The notes beneath the pieces are model-generated. The model was not told where the DNA came from and did not search any database. It was given only the letters and a program-made list of their open reading frames with translations. 64,000 bases of DNA. Origin: Symbiodinium microadriaticum. Its lineage: Eukaryota; Sar; Dinophyceae; Suessiales; Symbiodiniaceae. The stretch lies in contig LSRX01000484.1 of assembly GCA_001939145.1 (NCBI GenBank), positions 437,288 through 501,287 on the forward strand. The letters run 5' to 3'. Shown here piece by piece: positions 12,098-21,350 of the stretch; the first letter of the stretch is position 1; each line of letters begins with the position of its first letter. The translations under genes and the position numbers were made by a program.

Positions 12098-15000
12098 CTA
12101 CTGTAGTACTGTAGTACTGTAGTACTGTAGTACTGTAGTACTGTAGTACTGTAGTATAGTAGTCGTGGTGGTGGTGGTGGTGGTGGTGGTGGTGGTGGTG
12201 GTGTTACCAACAAGACCACCGCCACCACATTGAACAACCTTGCGAGCTGTAACAAGACCACTAGCGGTGGTTCTTCGTGTTTGCAGCAGTGTTCTGCTGC
12301 GTCGCTTGGCGGCTCCCCCTTCTAGCTCTTGAGCAGTTTGATGGAGTGGATGCCTTCAAGTTTTTCTTCTTCTGCGCGATTCACGATAGGCAGCGCTTCT
12401 GCACTCATGTCAGATGGTTGCCCCTCCTTTTGAAACAAGGGCTTATGAGGTGTCCTGTCCATTGCTGCTGGCACCGCAACAAAGTTAGTTAGTTAGCGCG
12501 ATTCAGGTTACGGGCGTTTTCTGCCAAAGTGCTATAGAGTCCGCACAAAGTGATCATGCACCTTGGCATGCATTTTCTGGGAGCAATACGGTTTGTGAAA
12601 AGATGACTGATCCGGAATCCTGCCTGCTTTGAGGCAAGGTTTGTAAAGTGCACACCGGTCAGCGCTGTTCATTTGCATTGTGTATATATATATATATATA
12701 CACATACATATATATACACACATATATATATATATGTATACATTATATATATATATATCTATATATATATATATATATATAGATATACATTATATAATAT
12801 TATATATATATACACATGTGCATATCTTTACATGTGTGGGTACATGTTGGATATATTCGCTGACGATTCAGAAAGACTTTCCCATCAAAATCTGAAGCTA
12901 CACAGCCAAGAAGCCTCGGATGATTTATGGTTTACAAGGTAGGATTTAGGGTTTAGGGTTTATCTTTAGGGCCTGAAGTAAACGGTCTGCAGTTTAAGAC
13001 CGTAACGCGCAGGCTGAACCAGGAATGCCTGGTTTAGGGTTTAGGGTTTCTGACCGGCTGTCCCAAAACCGTAATTGGCATCGAAAGCGGGGGCACCAAA
13101 TGAGGAAAGCCGTGACATGGAACTTCCACAAAGCCTTTTAGCCGTTGTGTCCTAATAGGTTGGTGCCTTGAGAGGCTCAATTAGGAAAACAGCGGGTCTG
13201 GGCTATGATGGTGGTCGGGATTGAGGCTTCGGGGTTTGGTGGGCCAGCGTGCACATTCAGGATTTAGAAGCGTCTACAGGGGAGTTTTGGGTTAGGGGTA
13301 TCTATAGTTGAGGCGTCTTGGGGTACATGATTGAGGGAAACCACGGTCTTCAAGGTTCACGATGTTTGCAGCCTAGGGCCTATATACGGTGTCTAATGGA
13401 CGCGATGGTTTCTATCGATCTAGGGTTGAGCGTAGGATGTCCACAACAGATATAAGGACATGGTCATCCAGTCCATCCTCAACAACAAGGAAGCCCACAT
13501 TGAGAAGATCAAGTGTCTTTGCGGGCATCAAATCCCATCTCCGAGCTGTTTGGACAGGGCTTTCAGCCTTCAGCACTGCGATGGTTCGCGAAAGCTTAGC
13601 TCACGATTCAGATCGGATTGCGGTTGGATCTAGCATTGAGCCGTGCATTCAGGTTTCAGGGTCGGGACCCTTCATTCCGTATAAGGAAGAGGAAGTCGGG
13701 TGTCCTGGCAGCTGGGGTTCAGTCATGGGTTGTGTCGGGGCTGCATGAATGCTTAGGCGTACAGTGTAACTCGGAACAGCAACACCCGCTGTCATGCTGT
13801 AATCAGGACCGCAAGACAGCAAACTCACAACGATAGCAAGTATATCATGTAAGGCTAGAAGTTGCAGCAGGAAGGCGGTCTGAATTCTTCAATCAAGGGT
13901 CGTGCCTAAAGCAATGCCTTTCTGCACTAGCAGCCGGCTGCTTCAAACGCATTCATCCCCAGCTTTGCGAAGCTGCCGAGGCTAGTCCCCAAACCCAGAG
14001 CATCAGGCTCTGACATGTTGAACTCAAAGGAATATTGCAGGAATCCAAGACTTCCTACTGCATGAAAGACCAAACCCTACCACAGAAGAGTCTGCAAGCT
14101 GGAAAAGCCCTTGAACCCCCGCATTTGGCTTCTGCAGAATGCGGGCCAAGGATGCTTTTCACAGAGATCGATGCGGCAGAGAGCGGGGTCATTACCTTCC
14201 AGATGTTCCAGGAGAGGGGCTTCCGGTTCGGGCCGCTCAATATCTTGATGAGCCCATCGGGAAAATGTGCAACACAGCTGTGCGGAAGGCTTCGCTCCGG
14301 CCACCATCCCCATCAAGTGTTTTCATGAACTCCTCTCACGAGGCTGCATGAAGCAGGAAGCAATTTGTGCCACCTTCGAATCACGTGATCCCCACGAATC
14401 GCCGCAACGGGCGAGAACCAGTGGGCAGCAGGATGGTTGCACATGTTGCGCGTCTTGTCAGGAGCGGATCATGTCTCAGGAAGCAGCTCGGTGACAGAGT
14501 AGGTTCGCAGAGCTTGGAGAGCACCATTGAGTTTGAGGAGTTATACACGGTTGGCAAGTGTTGCTTTTGGCGTCCGAAGTGGTAAGATTGCTGTTAACTT
14601 TGCACGAGAGAGTCAACACGTGCAGTCCCAGCTTCACTCGACATGATGCTTGCTGTATGTTTGCGAGCACTGCAGGTCCAAACATACTTCGAGTCCATTG
14701 ATTTGGATGTTTGGGATGCATGGACGTTCTTCAAGCTGCTGGCCCCTTCGGCACGAACATGTGTCCAAAGCAGCCAGCTTGGTGACGGGAGCTTGGTGAC
14801 GGGAGACCCACAAGTTAGAAACCAGCCTCTGACAACCATACCGTCTGTAACTATCAGTTGTGCAGGATGACAAGCACACATGTTTGATCGCTACCGCTAT
14901 GCCTGCTTCGTGATTGCTGATGATACTGCAAAAACCTCGGTCAGAAGTCGTCGCGATTAGTCTTCGTGCTGCGGTCAGGATTAACATGCTCACTGGATCT

Positions 15001-16567
15001 GGCAGAACTAGGAACTGGTGCTGTTACTATTCGCACCAGCAGTAGTAGACACCGTCGTCGTCATGCCTATCGTCCTCGTCCTGTGGGCGTTGTCGTCGTC
15101 AAATCTTCACATCGTGCAACTGCACACGACCAGGCCGCACGTCCAATCTGCTGGAGCATGAACAGGGATTCCTGTTTGGGACTGGGACTTACACAAACCT
15201 ACCCTAAACCTAAACCCCCAAAACCCCCTAAGCTCCCTCGTGAAGCCTTCAGTGAGCTCAGGATATGGATGCGGGAGGTGCCGTAGAAATTGAAGAGTTC
15301 CTGCTGGGATGCTTGCGCCTGCGGGGCAACGCCAAAGCCATGGAGACCTGGCCCAAGCATCGAATTCAGCCGTCTCCCTGAAGCTCCCAATCTCGGATCG
15401 TAGCCTCAAATCATACCCGATCTGAAAGGAGTTCAAGCTCAGGTTAGAGGGTGTAGTGTGGTGTCTTCTCTAGACTCCCAAATAGTCGTCTCTCCCCTCT
15501 GTGTAGACGGCATAAACATGCACAGACCTCCATGGCAAATTGACAATGTCGCGATCAAGCCGGGATCCCACATCGCTCGAGTCGCGCGAGTCCAAATATC
15601 AACCCCTCTTTCTGAGAAGTGTTTGTCTCGAAAGGGGAGAGGGATGTTTGCTTGCAGTGAGGGTTTTGCTACTTCCGCGCCAAGGCTCCGGGGTGAGGGT
15701 TTAGGTTGTTTCAGTACTCTTATTATACTTATAGTTGCATGACTGTTCTTAGTGTTGTTGTTATTGTCAATATTATTCTTGGCCATATCATTAGTGTTTG
15801 ACGCTCCCAAGTCAAGTCTGCACCCAAGGACATTGCCAAGCTTTGCCATGACCAGACATGGCTGATTCGGGAGCAAGCCCGTGGCTTGACCTCACATATG
15901 TTGGTGGTGGGGCTTTCAGTGTGGATGCTGGAGACCATGTGGCAGCGTTTGTAACATATGCGTGTGTGTATATAGATAGATAGATAGATAGATCGATAGA
16001 TCGATAGATTTTTAGATAGTATGAAATGGACAAACATAACAATAAATATGTAACTATACCGGATATAGTTACAGTAGTACAGAACCCAAATTCTAAAAGT
16101 TTTGGCCCTTGTAACCTTCACTTTCTAGTGGGAGTAAACCCTGGAGCCTACGATCGGTCTCTGGCACAAAAATAACCTCCTACAGATCCGAAAACTGACA
16201 GCCGCCACACACACACACACACACACACACACCCTCCCCCCATGGTTAGTTATCTATGATGTACACAGAAACCTGCTGCGCTTCAAAGCACAGGCCGCAG
16301 GCAATACTATTGGGCAGGGTTCTCAAGTCAGCACTCACACGCTTTGGGGGCCCCATTGCATGGTGGATCCAACAGCGGGATGCCAGCAGTAGATAGCAAA
16401 GATATGACCGTACGGGCAACAAGTCGTGGTCCTGATTTTGGCGTTATATAGCTCAACTCAGCTGCGACTCTTCCGATCGAGGTTTCTGGGAGTTCGTGGA
16501 GTCCGAGCTCTACCACATGCAAGTCCAGATGACTTCGATGGCAGGACAAAGAACTAACTCGCGCTGA
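2077..16567 (+). CDS. voltage-gated cation channel with C-terminal EF-hands (multi-exon gene, incomplete model)
   Basis: Seen: in order on the plus strand, exons encode S1, S2, a short CFDV piece at the S2-S3 boundary, an S4 with eight basic residues spaced every third position, S5, the start of the pore region, S6, a linker, two EF-hands and a hydrophilic C-terminus ending in TGA. Phases join correctly at 5122/6179, 6660/7053, 7111/7674, 7749/8476, 13512/14151, 14741/15262, 15342/15829 and 15880/16482. Known: six-helix voltage-gated channels conduct Na+ or Ca2+ across the plasma membrane and open when S4 moves; EF-hands give Ca2+ control. Inferred: a single-domain channel, although further domains could lie upstream of the window. 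Not located: N-terminus, S1-S2 loop, most of S3, the selectivity filter, and the piece between S6 and the linker exon. The gene could therefore be intact with unrecognised tiny exons, or broken. Confidence 0.8.
4194..4342. repeat. (TATG)n microsatellite
   Basis: About 35 tandem TATG units with two single 'CATG' interruptions, followed by (TA)n to ~4370. It is open in all frames and creates false VCMY/IHTY reading frames on both strands. Confidence 0.95.
4441..4565. repeat. (GCAT)n/(ACAT)n/(TA)n microsatellite
   Basis: GCAT units (4442-4482) pass into CACA, TATA and TACA runs. Confidence 0.9.
5038..5122 (+). CDS. channel exon: S2 helix
   Basis: Acceptor TTCAG|GA. Reads [19 protein letters not shown] then KLFLCGED, a strong S2 match with the conserved acidic residue in the LELFMRL core. 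The exon ends GATCG before GAGGCC (GA donor). The two leftover bases join the G at 6179 to make CGG (Arg). Confidence 0.75.
5123..6178. other. channel intron with AT/GA microsatellites
   Basis: Holds AT-rich sequence at 5160-5330, (TA)n then (GA)n at 5523-5597, and a telomere-like word near 5885. No exon seen. Confidence 0.55.
5523..5597. repeat. (TA)n-(GA)n compound microsatellite
   Basis: About 8 TA units run straight into ~28 GA units with two interruptions (CAG, CGG). Confidence 0.95.
6179..6197 (+). CDS. channel exon (start only): S2-S3 boundary, CFDV motif
   Basis: Acceptor GGCAG|G. Reads VSCFDV, the family's conserved Asp at the start of S3, in phase with the S2 exon. The 3' end is unclear (GATGTC or GTCCGG donor). 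S3 proper was not found between here and 6538. Confidence 0.4.
6539..6660 (+). CDS. channel exon: S4 voltage sensor
   Basis: Acceptor CCCAG|GC. Reads NFAGITG, then [20 protein letters not shown], then [13 protein letters not shown]. Eight Arg/Lys at every third position are the gating charges of a voltage sensor. The exon ends at CTT before GTCTCA in phase 0 and joins the S5 exon exactly. This is the most diagnostic exon of the window. Confidence 0.9.
6780..6873. mobile_element. MITE family A copy 1 (palindromic, TA-flanked, 94 bp)
   Basis: The left arm (GTGGCCTAAACAATTAGAAT...) and right arm are inverted repeats over ~28 bp and both are bounded by TA. It lies inside the intron between the S4 and S5 exons. 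A diverged copy is at 46569-46668. The TA boundary suggests mobilisation by a Tc1/mariner-type transposase supplied elsewhere. Confidence 0.65.
7053..7111 (+). CDS. channel exon: S5 helix
   Basis: Acceptor ACTCAG|T. Reads [20 protein letters not shown], the S4-S5 linker and S5. The exon ends ATTGT before GCACCC (GC donor). Two leftover bases plus G at 7674 restore GTG (Val), giving IVYSFG. Confidence 0.85.
7674..7749 (+). CDS. channel exon: end of S5 and pore entry
   Basis: Acceptor CCGAG|G. Reads [20 protein letters not shown] then LIEQQ, matching the FGILFTQ signature after S5. The exon ends CAGCAG before GCTATC (GC donor), phase 0. Confidence 0.85.
8476..8560 (+). CDS. channel exon: pore turret
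   Basis: Acceptor TGCAG|G. Reads AG then [20 protein letters not shown] then GSLW, the amphipathic turret leading to the YFGSL pore-helix start. The 3' end is either 8560 (GCAAGA, GC donor) or 8552 (GACGCC, GA donor). The selectivity-filter exon that should follow was not found. Confidence 0.75.
9194..9296. repeat. (ATT)n/(GTT)n low-complexity tract
   Basis: Imperfect trinucleotide run of ATT and GTT. Confidence 0.9.
9449..9504. repeat. interstitial telomere-like block (CCCTAAA)
   Basis: Seven or eight near-perfect CCCTAAA units with one degenerate unit, the longest continuous telomere-type run of the window. It sits inside an intron of the channel. Confidence 0.9.
10164..10250. repeat. (TA)n and (GATA)n tracts
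   Basis: TA run followed by TAGATA units, then a second TA run after ~25 bp of unique sequence. Confidence 0.85.
11254..11299 (+). CDS. channel exon: S6 helix
   Basis: Acceptor CTGAG|G. Reads [16 protein letters not shown], the family S6 with its conserved Asn in VLNVV. The 3' end is 11296 or 11299 (GT donors in both cases). The usual continuation just after S6 was not located with confidence. Confidence 0.8.
11495..11539. repeat. (CT)n microsatellite
   Basis: About 14 uninterrupted CT units at 11511-11539, with a shorter CT run upstream. Confidence 0.95.
11668..12203. repeat. 535-bp TAG/CAG/GTAGTACT/GGT compound array
   Basis: Successive blocks: GTA, GCA, alternating TAGCAG hexamers, GTA again, an octamer block of GTAGTACT (about 12104-12155), then GGT. 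The ordered change of unit suggests stepwise expansion rather than a single slippage event. Confidence 0.95.
12677..12812. repeat. (TA)n/(CATA)n microsatellite
   Basis: TA runs broken by CACATA and GATATA units. Confidence 0.95.
13457..13512 (+). CDS. channel exon: post-S6 linker helix
   Basis: Acceptor ATAAG|G. Reads [19 protein letters not shown], the conserved charged helix linking S6 to the EF-hands in this family. The exon ends ATCAA before GTGTCT. The two leftover bases join the G at 14151 to complete Lys. Confidence 0.85.
13513..14150. other. channel intron
   Basis: Unique-looking sequence; no repeat array. A frame at 13550-13620 containing [13 protein letters not shown] looks like a post-S6 segment but lies on the wrong side of the linker exon. 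It may be a decoy or a duplicated remnant. Confidence 0.4.
14151..14204 (+). CDS. channel exon: first EF-hand, degenerate loop
   Basis: Acceptor CCAAG|G. Reads [20 protein letters not shown]. The 12-residue loop [12 protein letters not shown] keeps Asp-1, Gly-6 and Ile-8, but has Ala at position 3 and Met at position 12 instead of acidic ligands, so Ca2+ binding is probably weak or lost. The end (GAGAGG, GA donor) is the phase-0 choice. Confidence 0.8.
14676..14741 (+). CDS. channel exon: between EF-hands
   Basis: Acceptor CTGCAG|G. Reads [20 protein letters not shown] then LL, a family hallmark between the EF-hands. The exon ends CTGCTG before GCCCCT (GC donor) in phase 0 and joins the next exon to give FKLLDMDAGG. 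Confidence 0.85.
15262..15342 (+). CDS. channel exon: second EF-hand, canonical
   Basis: Acceptor CTCAG|G. Reads [20 protein letters not shown] then RGNAKAM. The loop [12 protein letters not shown] has Asp-1, Asp-3, Gly-6, Val-8 and Glu-12, so it should bind Ca2+. The exon ends ATG before GAGACC (GA donor), phase 0. Confidence 0.85.
15829..15880 (+). CDS. channel exon: penultimate, HDQTW motif
   Basis: Acceptor CCAAG|G. Reads [17 protein letters not shown]. The exon ends one base into a codon before GTGGCT. That C plus GT at 16482 gives CGT (Arg), reading EQARFWEFVE. Confidence 0.75.
15970..16008. repeat. (GATA)n microsatellite
   Basis: Tandem TAGA/GATA units with two GATC interruptions, in the last channel intron. 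Confidence 0.95.
16205..16233. repeat. (AC)n microsatellite
   Basis: About 14 AC units followed by a C-rich stretch. Confidence 0.95.
16482..16567 (+). CDS. channel last exon and stop codon
   Basis: Acceptor ATCGAG|G. Reads [20 protein letters not shown] then GQRTNSR and TGA. It is amphipathic and hydrophilic, as expected for the short C-terminal helix after the EF-hands in this family. Phase agrees with the exon ending at 15880. Confidence 0.65.
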
Positions 16568-16649
16568 ATCCCAGCCGAGTACGGTCCGATGAACATACGC
16601 AAAGACAGCCAAGCGCCACCGGAAATCATCACCGCCTAAGGGCCGCCCC

Positions 16650-16990
16650 ATCCTCCCTCCTGCTCTTCCTCCCTGTCTTCCTCGAAAGGTGGGGCAGATT
16701 TGTGTTGTCTCCGGTGGCTGTAGAGGCTCCTATGTACTGCTCCACGAGCTCCAATTACCCTCCATGAAGTAGTGCCATTTACACACTCGAGCTCAGGAGT
16801 TGGGGGTTGGGCCGGGTTGGGGTACTCATGCTCCTGGATCGTTTCACGCCCCCCACCATGCGCCAACAAGAGCGTGGACGGAGGCATTTCCGAGCGCAGC
16901 GGGCAAATAATCTCTTCGGAAACTGAGTTCAAAATACCTTCAATCCCACAGTTTCTGTAGACTCGCATGAGTTTGCAAACTGCACACCCC
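16650..16990 (-). CDS. possible minus-strand exon, unknown protein
   Basis: A minus-strand frame opens for about 110 codons, reading MRVYRNCGIEGILNSVSEEI and then PPSTLLLAHGGGRE, with mixed but coding-like codon use. No AG|G acceptor was identified. It would be convergent with the channel's 3' end. I do not recognise it, and it may be a chance frame. Confidence 0.25.
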
Positions 16991-17405
16991 CCAAGCCAAA
17001 CGACGTTGGTGCTTTCGGAGTCGCTGTTTGCAGACAAGACGCCGTTTAACAGTCTAGCCGCGCATGCCAGTCACGCGACAGATGTAGTCTATTTACTACA
17101 TACCACAAATCTTCGTGAACCTGAAGAAGCCTGCACCCTCTATCGAAACGCCCTTGGCCCCAGAACGCTGAACCTGCAAAACTCGGCCAAAATCTCCGAA
17201 GCTGAAAATTCTGATTCTGATCCATAGCCCCAAGCCTTACAACCTGAAATCCTTTGAAACTGCGTAAAGCTTAAAACCATGACGCCCACCAGCTGCCGGT
17301 TCAAGAAGGCAATCTCGGCCCTATGGGTTCGAACGCATGCAGCGGAGGCTTGTGGCCAGGGTCTCAACACATGCATACATGCAATCCTATGCATACGCGT
17401 AATTA

Positions 17406-17413
17406 TGTATATA

Positions 17414-17449
<36 letters not shown>

Positions 17450-17480
17450 CGTATGTATGTATGTATGTATGTATGTATGT
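17406..17480. repeat. (TA)n-(TATG)n microsatellite
   Basis: TA run passing into TATG units with one TACG interruption. Confidence 0.95.
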
Positions 17481-17646
17481 ACATACATAGAAATAGAAAG
17501 ACTTGAACATATGTGTACATATTTGTATAAGTATACACACTCGTATATAGCTGTCTTCATGTGTGCGTGCGGCTTTGTGTTTGTGTTTTGCATCCGGCCG
17601 CATGTAAACATACACATACCTACGCATTCACATTTTGCATAGTATA

Positions 17647-17710
17647 ATATATATATATATATACAGATACACATATACACATATACACATATATATATAT
17701 ATATATATAC
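17647..17710. repeat. (TA)n/(CACATA)n microsatellite
   Basis: Two TA runs separated by CACATA units. Confidence 0.9.
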
Positions 17711-18576
17711 ATATGCATCTGAGTGGACGCACATGCACGTTTTCACATAGTGCATATAGAGAGAATTTCCCAAGACACAGTTGATATAGACATGCGTGTG
17801 TGTGAGTGTGTATAAATATTGTTTATGTATATGCACACACACACACACACCGATATACAGTAAACAGTCATAACCCAGCAATCCAAGCCTCTGAACAGTA
17901 GGGGGGCTCCCCCCCCATTAGGATTGAGGGCGTCGCATTAAAAGAAAACCATCTCTTGGGTGCTTGGGGCTCTTTGGTCTCCTTGAAAATAGTAGGGATG
18001 TATTGAATTGAATCTCTAGTATAAAAGCCACAGCAGTGCAGTTACAAGACTGCGAGCAGCTCCAGGTGCAGAAATGAAGAGTACGTCTTCCGAAGCTTTG
18101 AGCCTCTCAATTCCTAGACCTCCAAAGTAAGTTTCTTTAAATGTGGTACCTTTAGCCTTTTCCCCACACGAAATCCACCCGCAAGTGAAACTCCTCTTCC
18201 CACCCAATCCGGGCCCGAAAAAATGTCTTTAAATGTGAGCCCTTTTAGATTATTTAGAGAGATCAAAAAACAGACGAACAAGTCCATCAGGTTTAATTGG
18301 ACATTGTGCGTGTGTGTATGGGTGATCCCGGTTCTCGGTTCATCAACCCCCCCGCGCCCCCGCCCGTTTCAAGACAGACCACATCCCTGTGGCTGTGCGC
18401 ACTTCTTCCATATGGCGCCTTCAAGACCGTCAAATGTCACGAGGATGTCTTCCCAAACACCCCAAGCAGACCCAACCCCGAACAACACCGCGCACAGGGA
18501 CGGGGGAAGCAACCACAACCACACCACACCACATAGGGGGGGACTCATTTGGGGGGGCCGGCCGCACCGGCATCCT

Positions 18577-18650
18577 ATATATATATATATAATATGCTGC
18601 GGGTGGTGGCAGCATCACCATAAGCATCACCATCATCATCATCAACATTA
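18577..18650. repeat. (TA)n and (CAT)n tracts
   Basis: Short TA run, then CAT/CAC trinucleotides. Confidence 0.85.
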
Positions 18651-18797
18651 TCATTATCATGGATAGGGTGTGATTCTCGTGACCGATGATAGTTTTGGAG
18701 CCGCCATGTGGGAGAGCGCACGTCGGGGGGGGGGGGACGTCGAACTGAGAACCGGAATCACGTATGTATATGTGTATATATATATACACACATATTT

Positions 18798-18832
18798 ATG
18801 TATGTATGTATGTATGTATGTATGTATGTATG
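18798..18832. repeat. (TATG)n microsatellite
   Basis: About nine TATG units. Confidence 0.95.
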
Positions 18833-20199
18833 CAAGCATGTACGCTTGTATATGCATATATATGTAGCGTTTGTTGCCGTTGAACCAGTCATAGTGTGGC
18901 TCTGCTGTGTACCAACATCTCGGCGAGCCGACAACGCCTGCATTAAGCTTATTCCTCGGGCCATAAAGGTTTAGGGAGGTTCCAGCTTCTACCGTTGGGG
19001 CATACAGATCAGGATGATTCTGAAAAGAAAAACATTAAGCCATTTGAGGTGATACTACGGCTATTTTTGGTAGTTGAGGTCCGGTCATGCCCCCTGCCTC
19101 TGCGGTGTAGGACATCGATTTTTTTCGGGCGGGCCAAACTGTTGCTCAAGTTGCTTGCGCCCTGTGCTGCCCTTGGCCGATTGCAGTGCTTTAGACTCCA
19201 ATCCTTTCAAGCCTACGCACAAATATGCTCTAACATGCACGAAATCCCGGCCTGGCCAAACTCCCGGTGAGACTCGGTTTAAGGGTACTAAAGGGGTCTC
19301 GACAGGAGCCAGATACAGGATAGACGACTGCCTGTTGAGTTACCAAAGGTCCAAAAGTGAAGAGAAGCATCGTATGGGGGAACCTTACATGGCGACGGTC
19401 TCGGGGTCGTACTATCACTACCGGTAAACCCTAAACACTATAGCCTTAATTACCCCTAAAGCCCGAAACGCTTAACCCCTTAGCCCCCGAGACAATGAAC
19501 CGAGATAACGAAAATACAGCATACATCGGTCTCAGGCTCTACCTAATTCACAAACGCTGTTTAGTCCGTTGTTCAAAGGCGTACTTTTAGCTTCTGTCCG
19601 GTCACTTAAAGACTTAGCTACGTAGGACAAAATTAGACGGATCAAGAGACATGCCACGGCTTGGTGGGACCAGGGGGATTTTGAGGGCACGATCCATCTT
19701 CCAGGGTTCATAGGATTTTCGGGGTGTAGGCGTCTAGTTTTGAAGTTCTCTTCACAAGTTCAGGGTTAGCGGTTTTGCATGGCTTGTAACCTGCAGAGAA
19801 TCGGTCTGGGCGTTAGCCCCAAAACGTCGAGGTCTGAGGGCTGCCGAATGGGGCCGACAAGCCTAACCCAGAAACTCCATCGCCCCCCAAAAAAGAGTTC
19901 CTGAATAATTGACAAAAGGCGAGTGACTGTCGACGTCGTAGTTCTGAAACCAGGGGTGTTGGAGGATCTCGGGGAGAGTCAGTGTTCTGCCAACCCCATC
20001 TCAAAAGTACGGCCTTGTCCAACTGCAAAGCTTCTTGCCTTGCTGACCGGAAACTTGAATTTGGTCGCTGGAATGTGAGTAAACGACAGCGACTGTAACT
20101 AGTGCTGCTGCTGATGCTGCCTTTGCTCCTACTACACCAGTACTACACTACGACGACTACGCCTACTAGTGCTAGTGCTGCCGCTGCTACTACCGCCGT

Positions 20200-20622
20200 G
20201 TGTATTGGCTGCTACTGCTTGTAGTGAGTTACATTTTACACTGTCAAGAGGGAGCCTGCCAGATACCAAGAAGTTTCCACAACCAGAGTGGAATGCATTC
20301 TGGTAACACATCATATCCGGGCAACGTAGCAAGCCTTCAGCTTGCATCAAGCATTGGTACCGCTCTGCACTGTCTTCAAGAGCGGAATGTTTCAATGGTT
20401 TACACCGAAGCTTGCAAAGCAAGCTGTATCGGTACATTCATTTTTGAAGCCAGGCAGACTAATCTTCATGGTTTGAGGACTGAGGCACACAGGGTTAGGA
20501 GGTTCGACAGACTAATGCTGTTGTCAGAGGCTACTACACACTCAACCTACCGCGACAAAATGAAAATGCATACAATGCCAGGCTCATGGTGCCAGCAGTT
20601 GCAGCCTACATTTTTGGTATGA
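20200..20622 (+). CDS. hypothetical 140-codon open frame, weak
   Basis: ATG-initiated frame with a hydrophobic N-terminus (MYWLLLLVVSYILHC) that could act as a signal peptide, followed by a Cys- and Ser-containing hydrophilic region. No recognised domain. Length is within chance expectation for a 64-kb window read in six frames. Confidence 0.15.
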   Translation: MYWLLLLVVSYILHCQEGACQIPRSFHNQSGMHSGNTSYPGNVASLQLASSIGTALHCLQERNVSMVYTEACKASCIGTFIFEARQTNLHGLRTEAHRVRRFDRLMLLSEATTHSTYRDKMKMHTMPGSWCQQLQPTFLV

Positions 20623-21026
20623 ATGTATACGCGTACTTGGCATGCACAAGCGAAAGCATCGAACGACCCTGTTTTGATTTGCAACAAATGCGAGTTTTAA
20701 TGCACTACCATATACCTCTATAGGCAACCATATACTCGTCAATTACACTACGCTACCATCATTGCACTACACTAACTACACTCTACTGGATGTGGGGTTC
20801 TGGGTCTGAGTCGGTCGGAGGGTTTCGCTGTTTGGGGTTGAGGGGTTCGGGTTTAGGACAGGGCCTAGTTTGCCGCGCAAAGTGGAGGATTAGACTTGGA
20901 CTTCCGGATAAGGGTGGTTGTAGGCATAAAATGATTATGTCGACAGGCCTGGGGCCAGAATAGGACGTTTGCTCTTTCATCATTCCACGTCGGGGTCCCT
21001 TCCGGCTTCCCCATGAACCCTAAACC

Positions 21027-21071
21027 CTAAATCCCTAAACCCTATATAAAATATAGGGTTTAGGGATTTAG
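21027..21071. repeat. perfect telomere-type hairpin, 21-bp arms, 3-nt loop
   Basis: Arm 21027-21047 starts CTAAATCCCTAAACCCTATA; arm 21051-21071 is its exact reverse complement; the loop is AAA. C-strand and G-strand telomere-like sequence therefore meet head to head. Confidence 0.9.
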
Positions 21072-21194
21072 GGGCTATACACCCTAATTCTATAAGGTGA
21101 GGATCACCTCGTTGCTTGAAGGGCTTGGCTCAGGGATTCGGGCTCAAGCTCGGAGTTGAGGGCTTTCAGGATTCAGAATGTCATAGGTTGAGGG

Positions 21195-21350
21195 GTTTAG
21201 GGTTTGGGGGTTTAGGGGTTTAGGCCCTAAAGGGTTGCGTTGCTGTCTTGCGGAGTTTCCCGGCTGGTTGCGAGAGTCCTGGATGCAAAAGGGTTTAGGG
21301 CCTAGGGGTTTAGGGGTTTAGGGTTTAGGGGTTTAGGGTTCGTATTCAGG
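21195..21350. repeat. degenerate TTTAGGG/TTTAGGGG clusters
   Basis: Two clusters (about 21195-21225 and 21290-21340) of GGGTTTAGG-type words in the same orientation, mixing six-, seven- and eight-base spacing. Confidence 0.8.

Larger units (their letters stand above)
11300..13456. other. channel intron with very large trinucleotide and TA arrays
   Basis: Includes (CT)n, the 535-bp TAG/CAG array, (TA)n at 12677-12812 and telomere-like words near 12945 and 13032. A VFC word at 12288 could be part of the missing post-S6 exon, but I cannot support it. Confidence 0.5.

Noticed and set aside
18430..18789. Frames around the G12 run and CAT tract
   Set aside because: Low-complexity, no splice logic.
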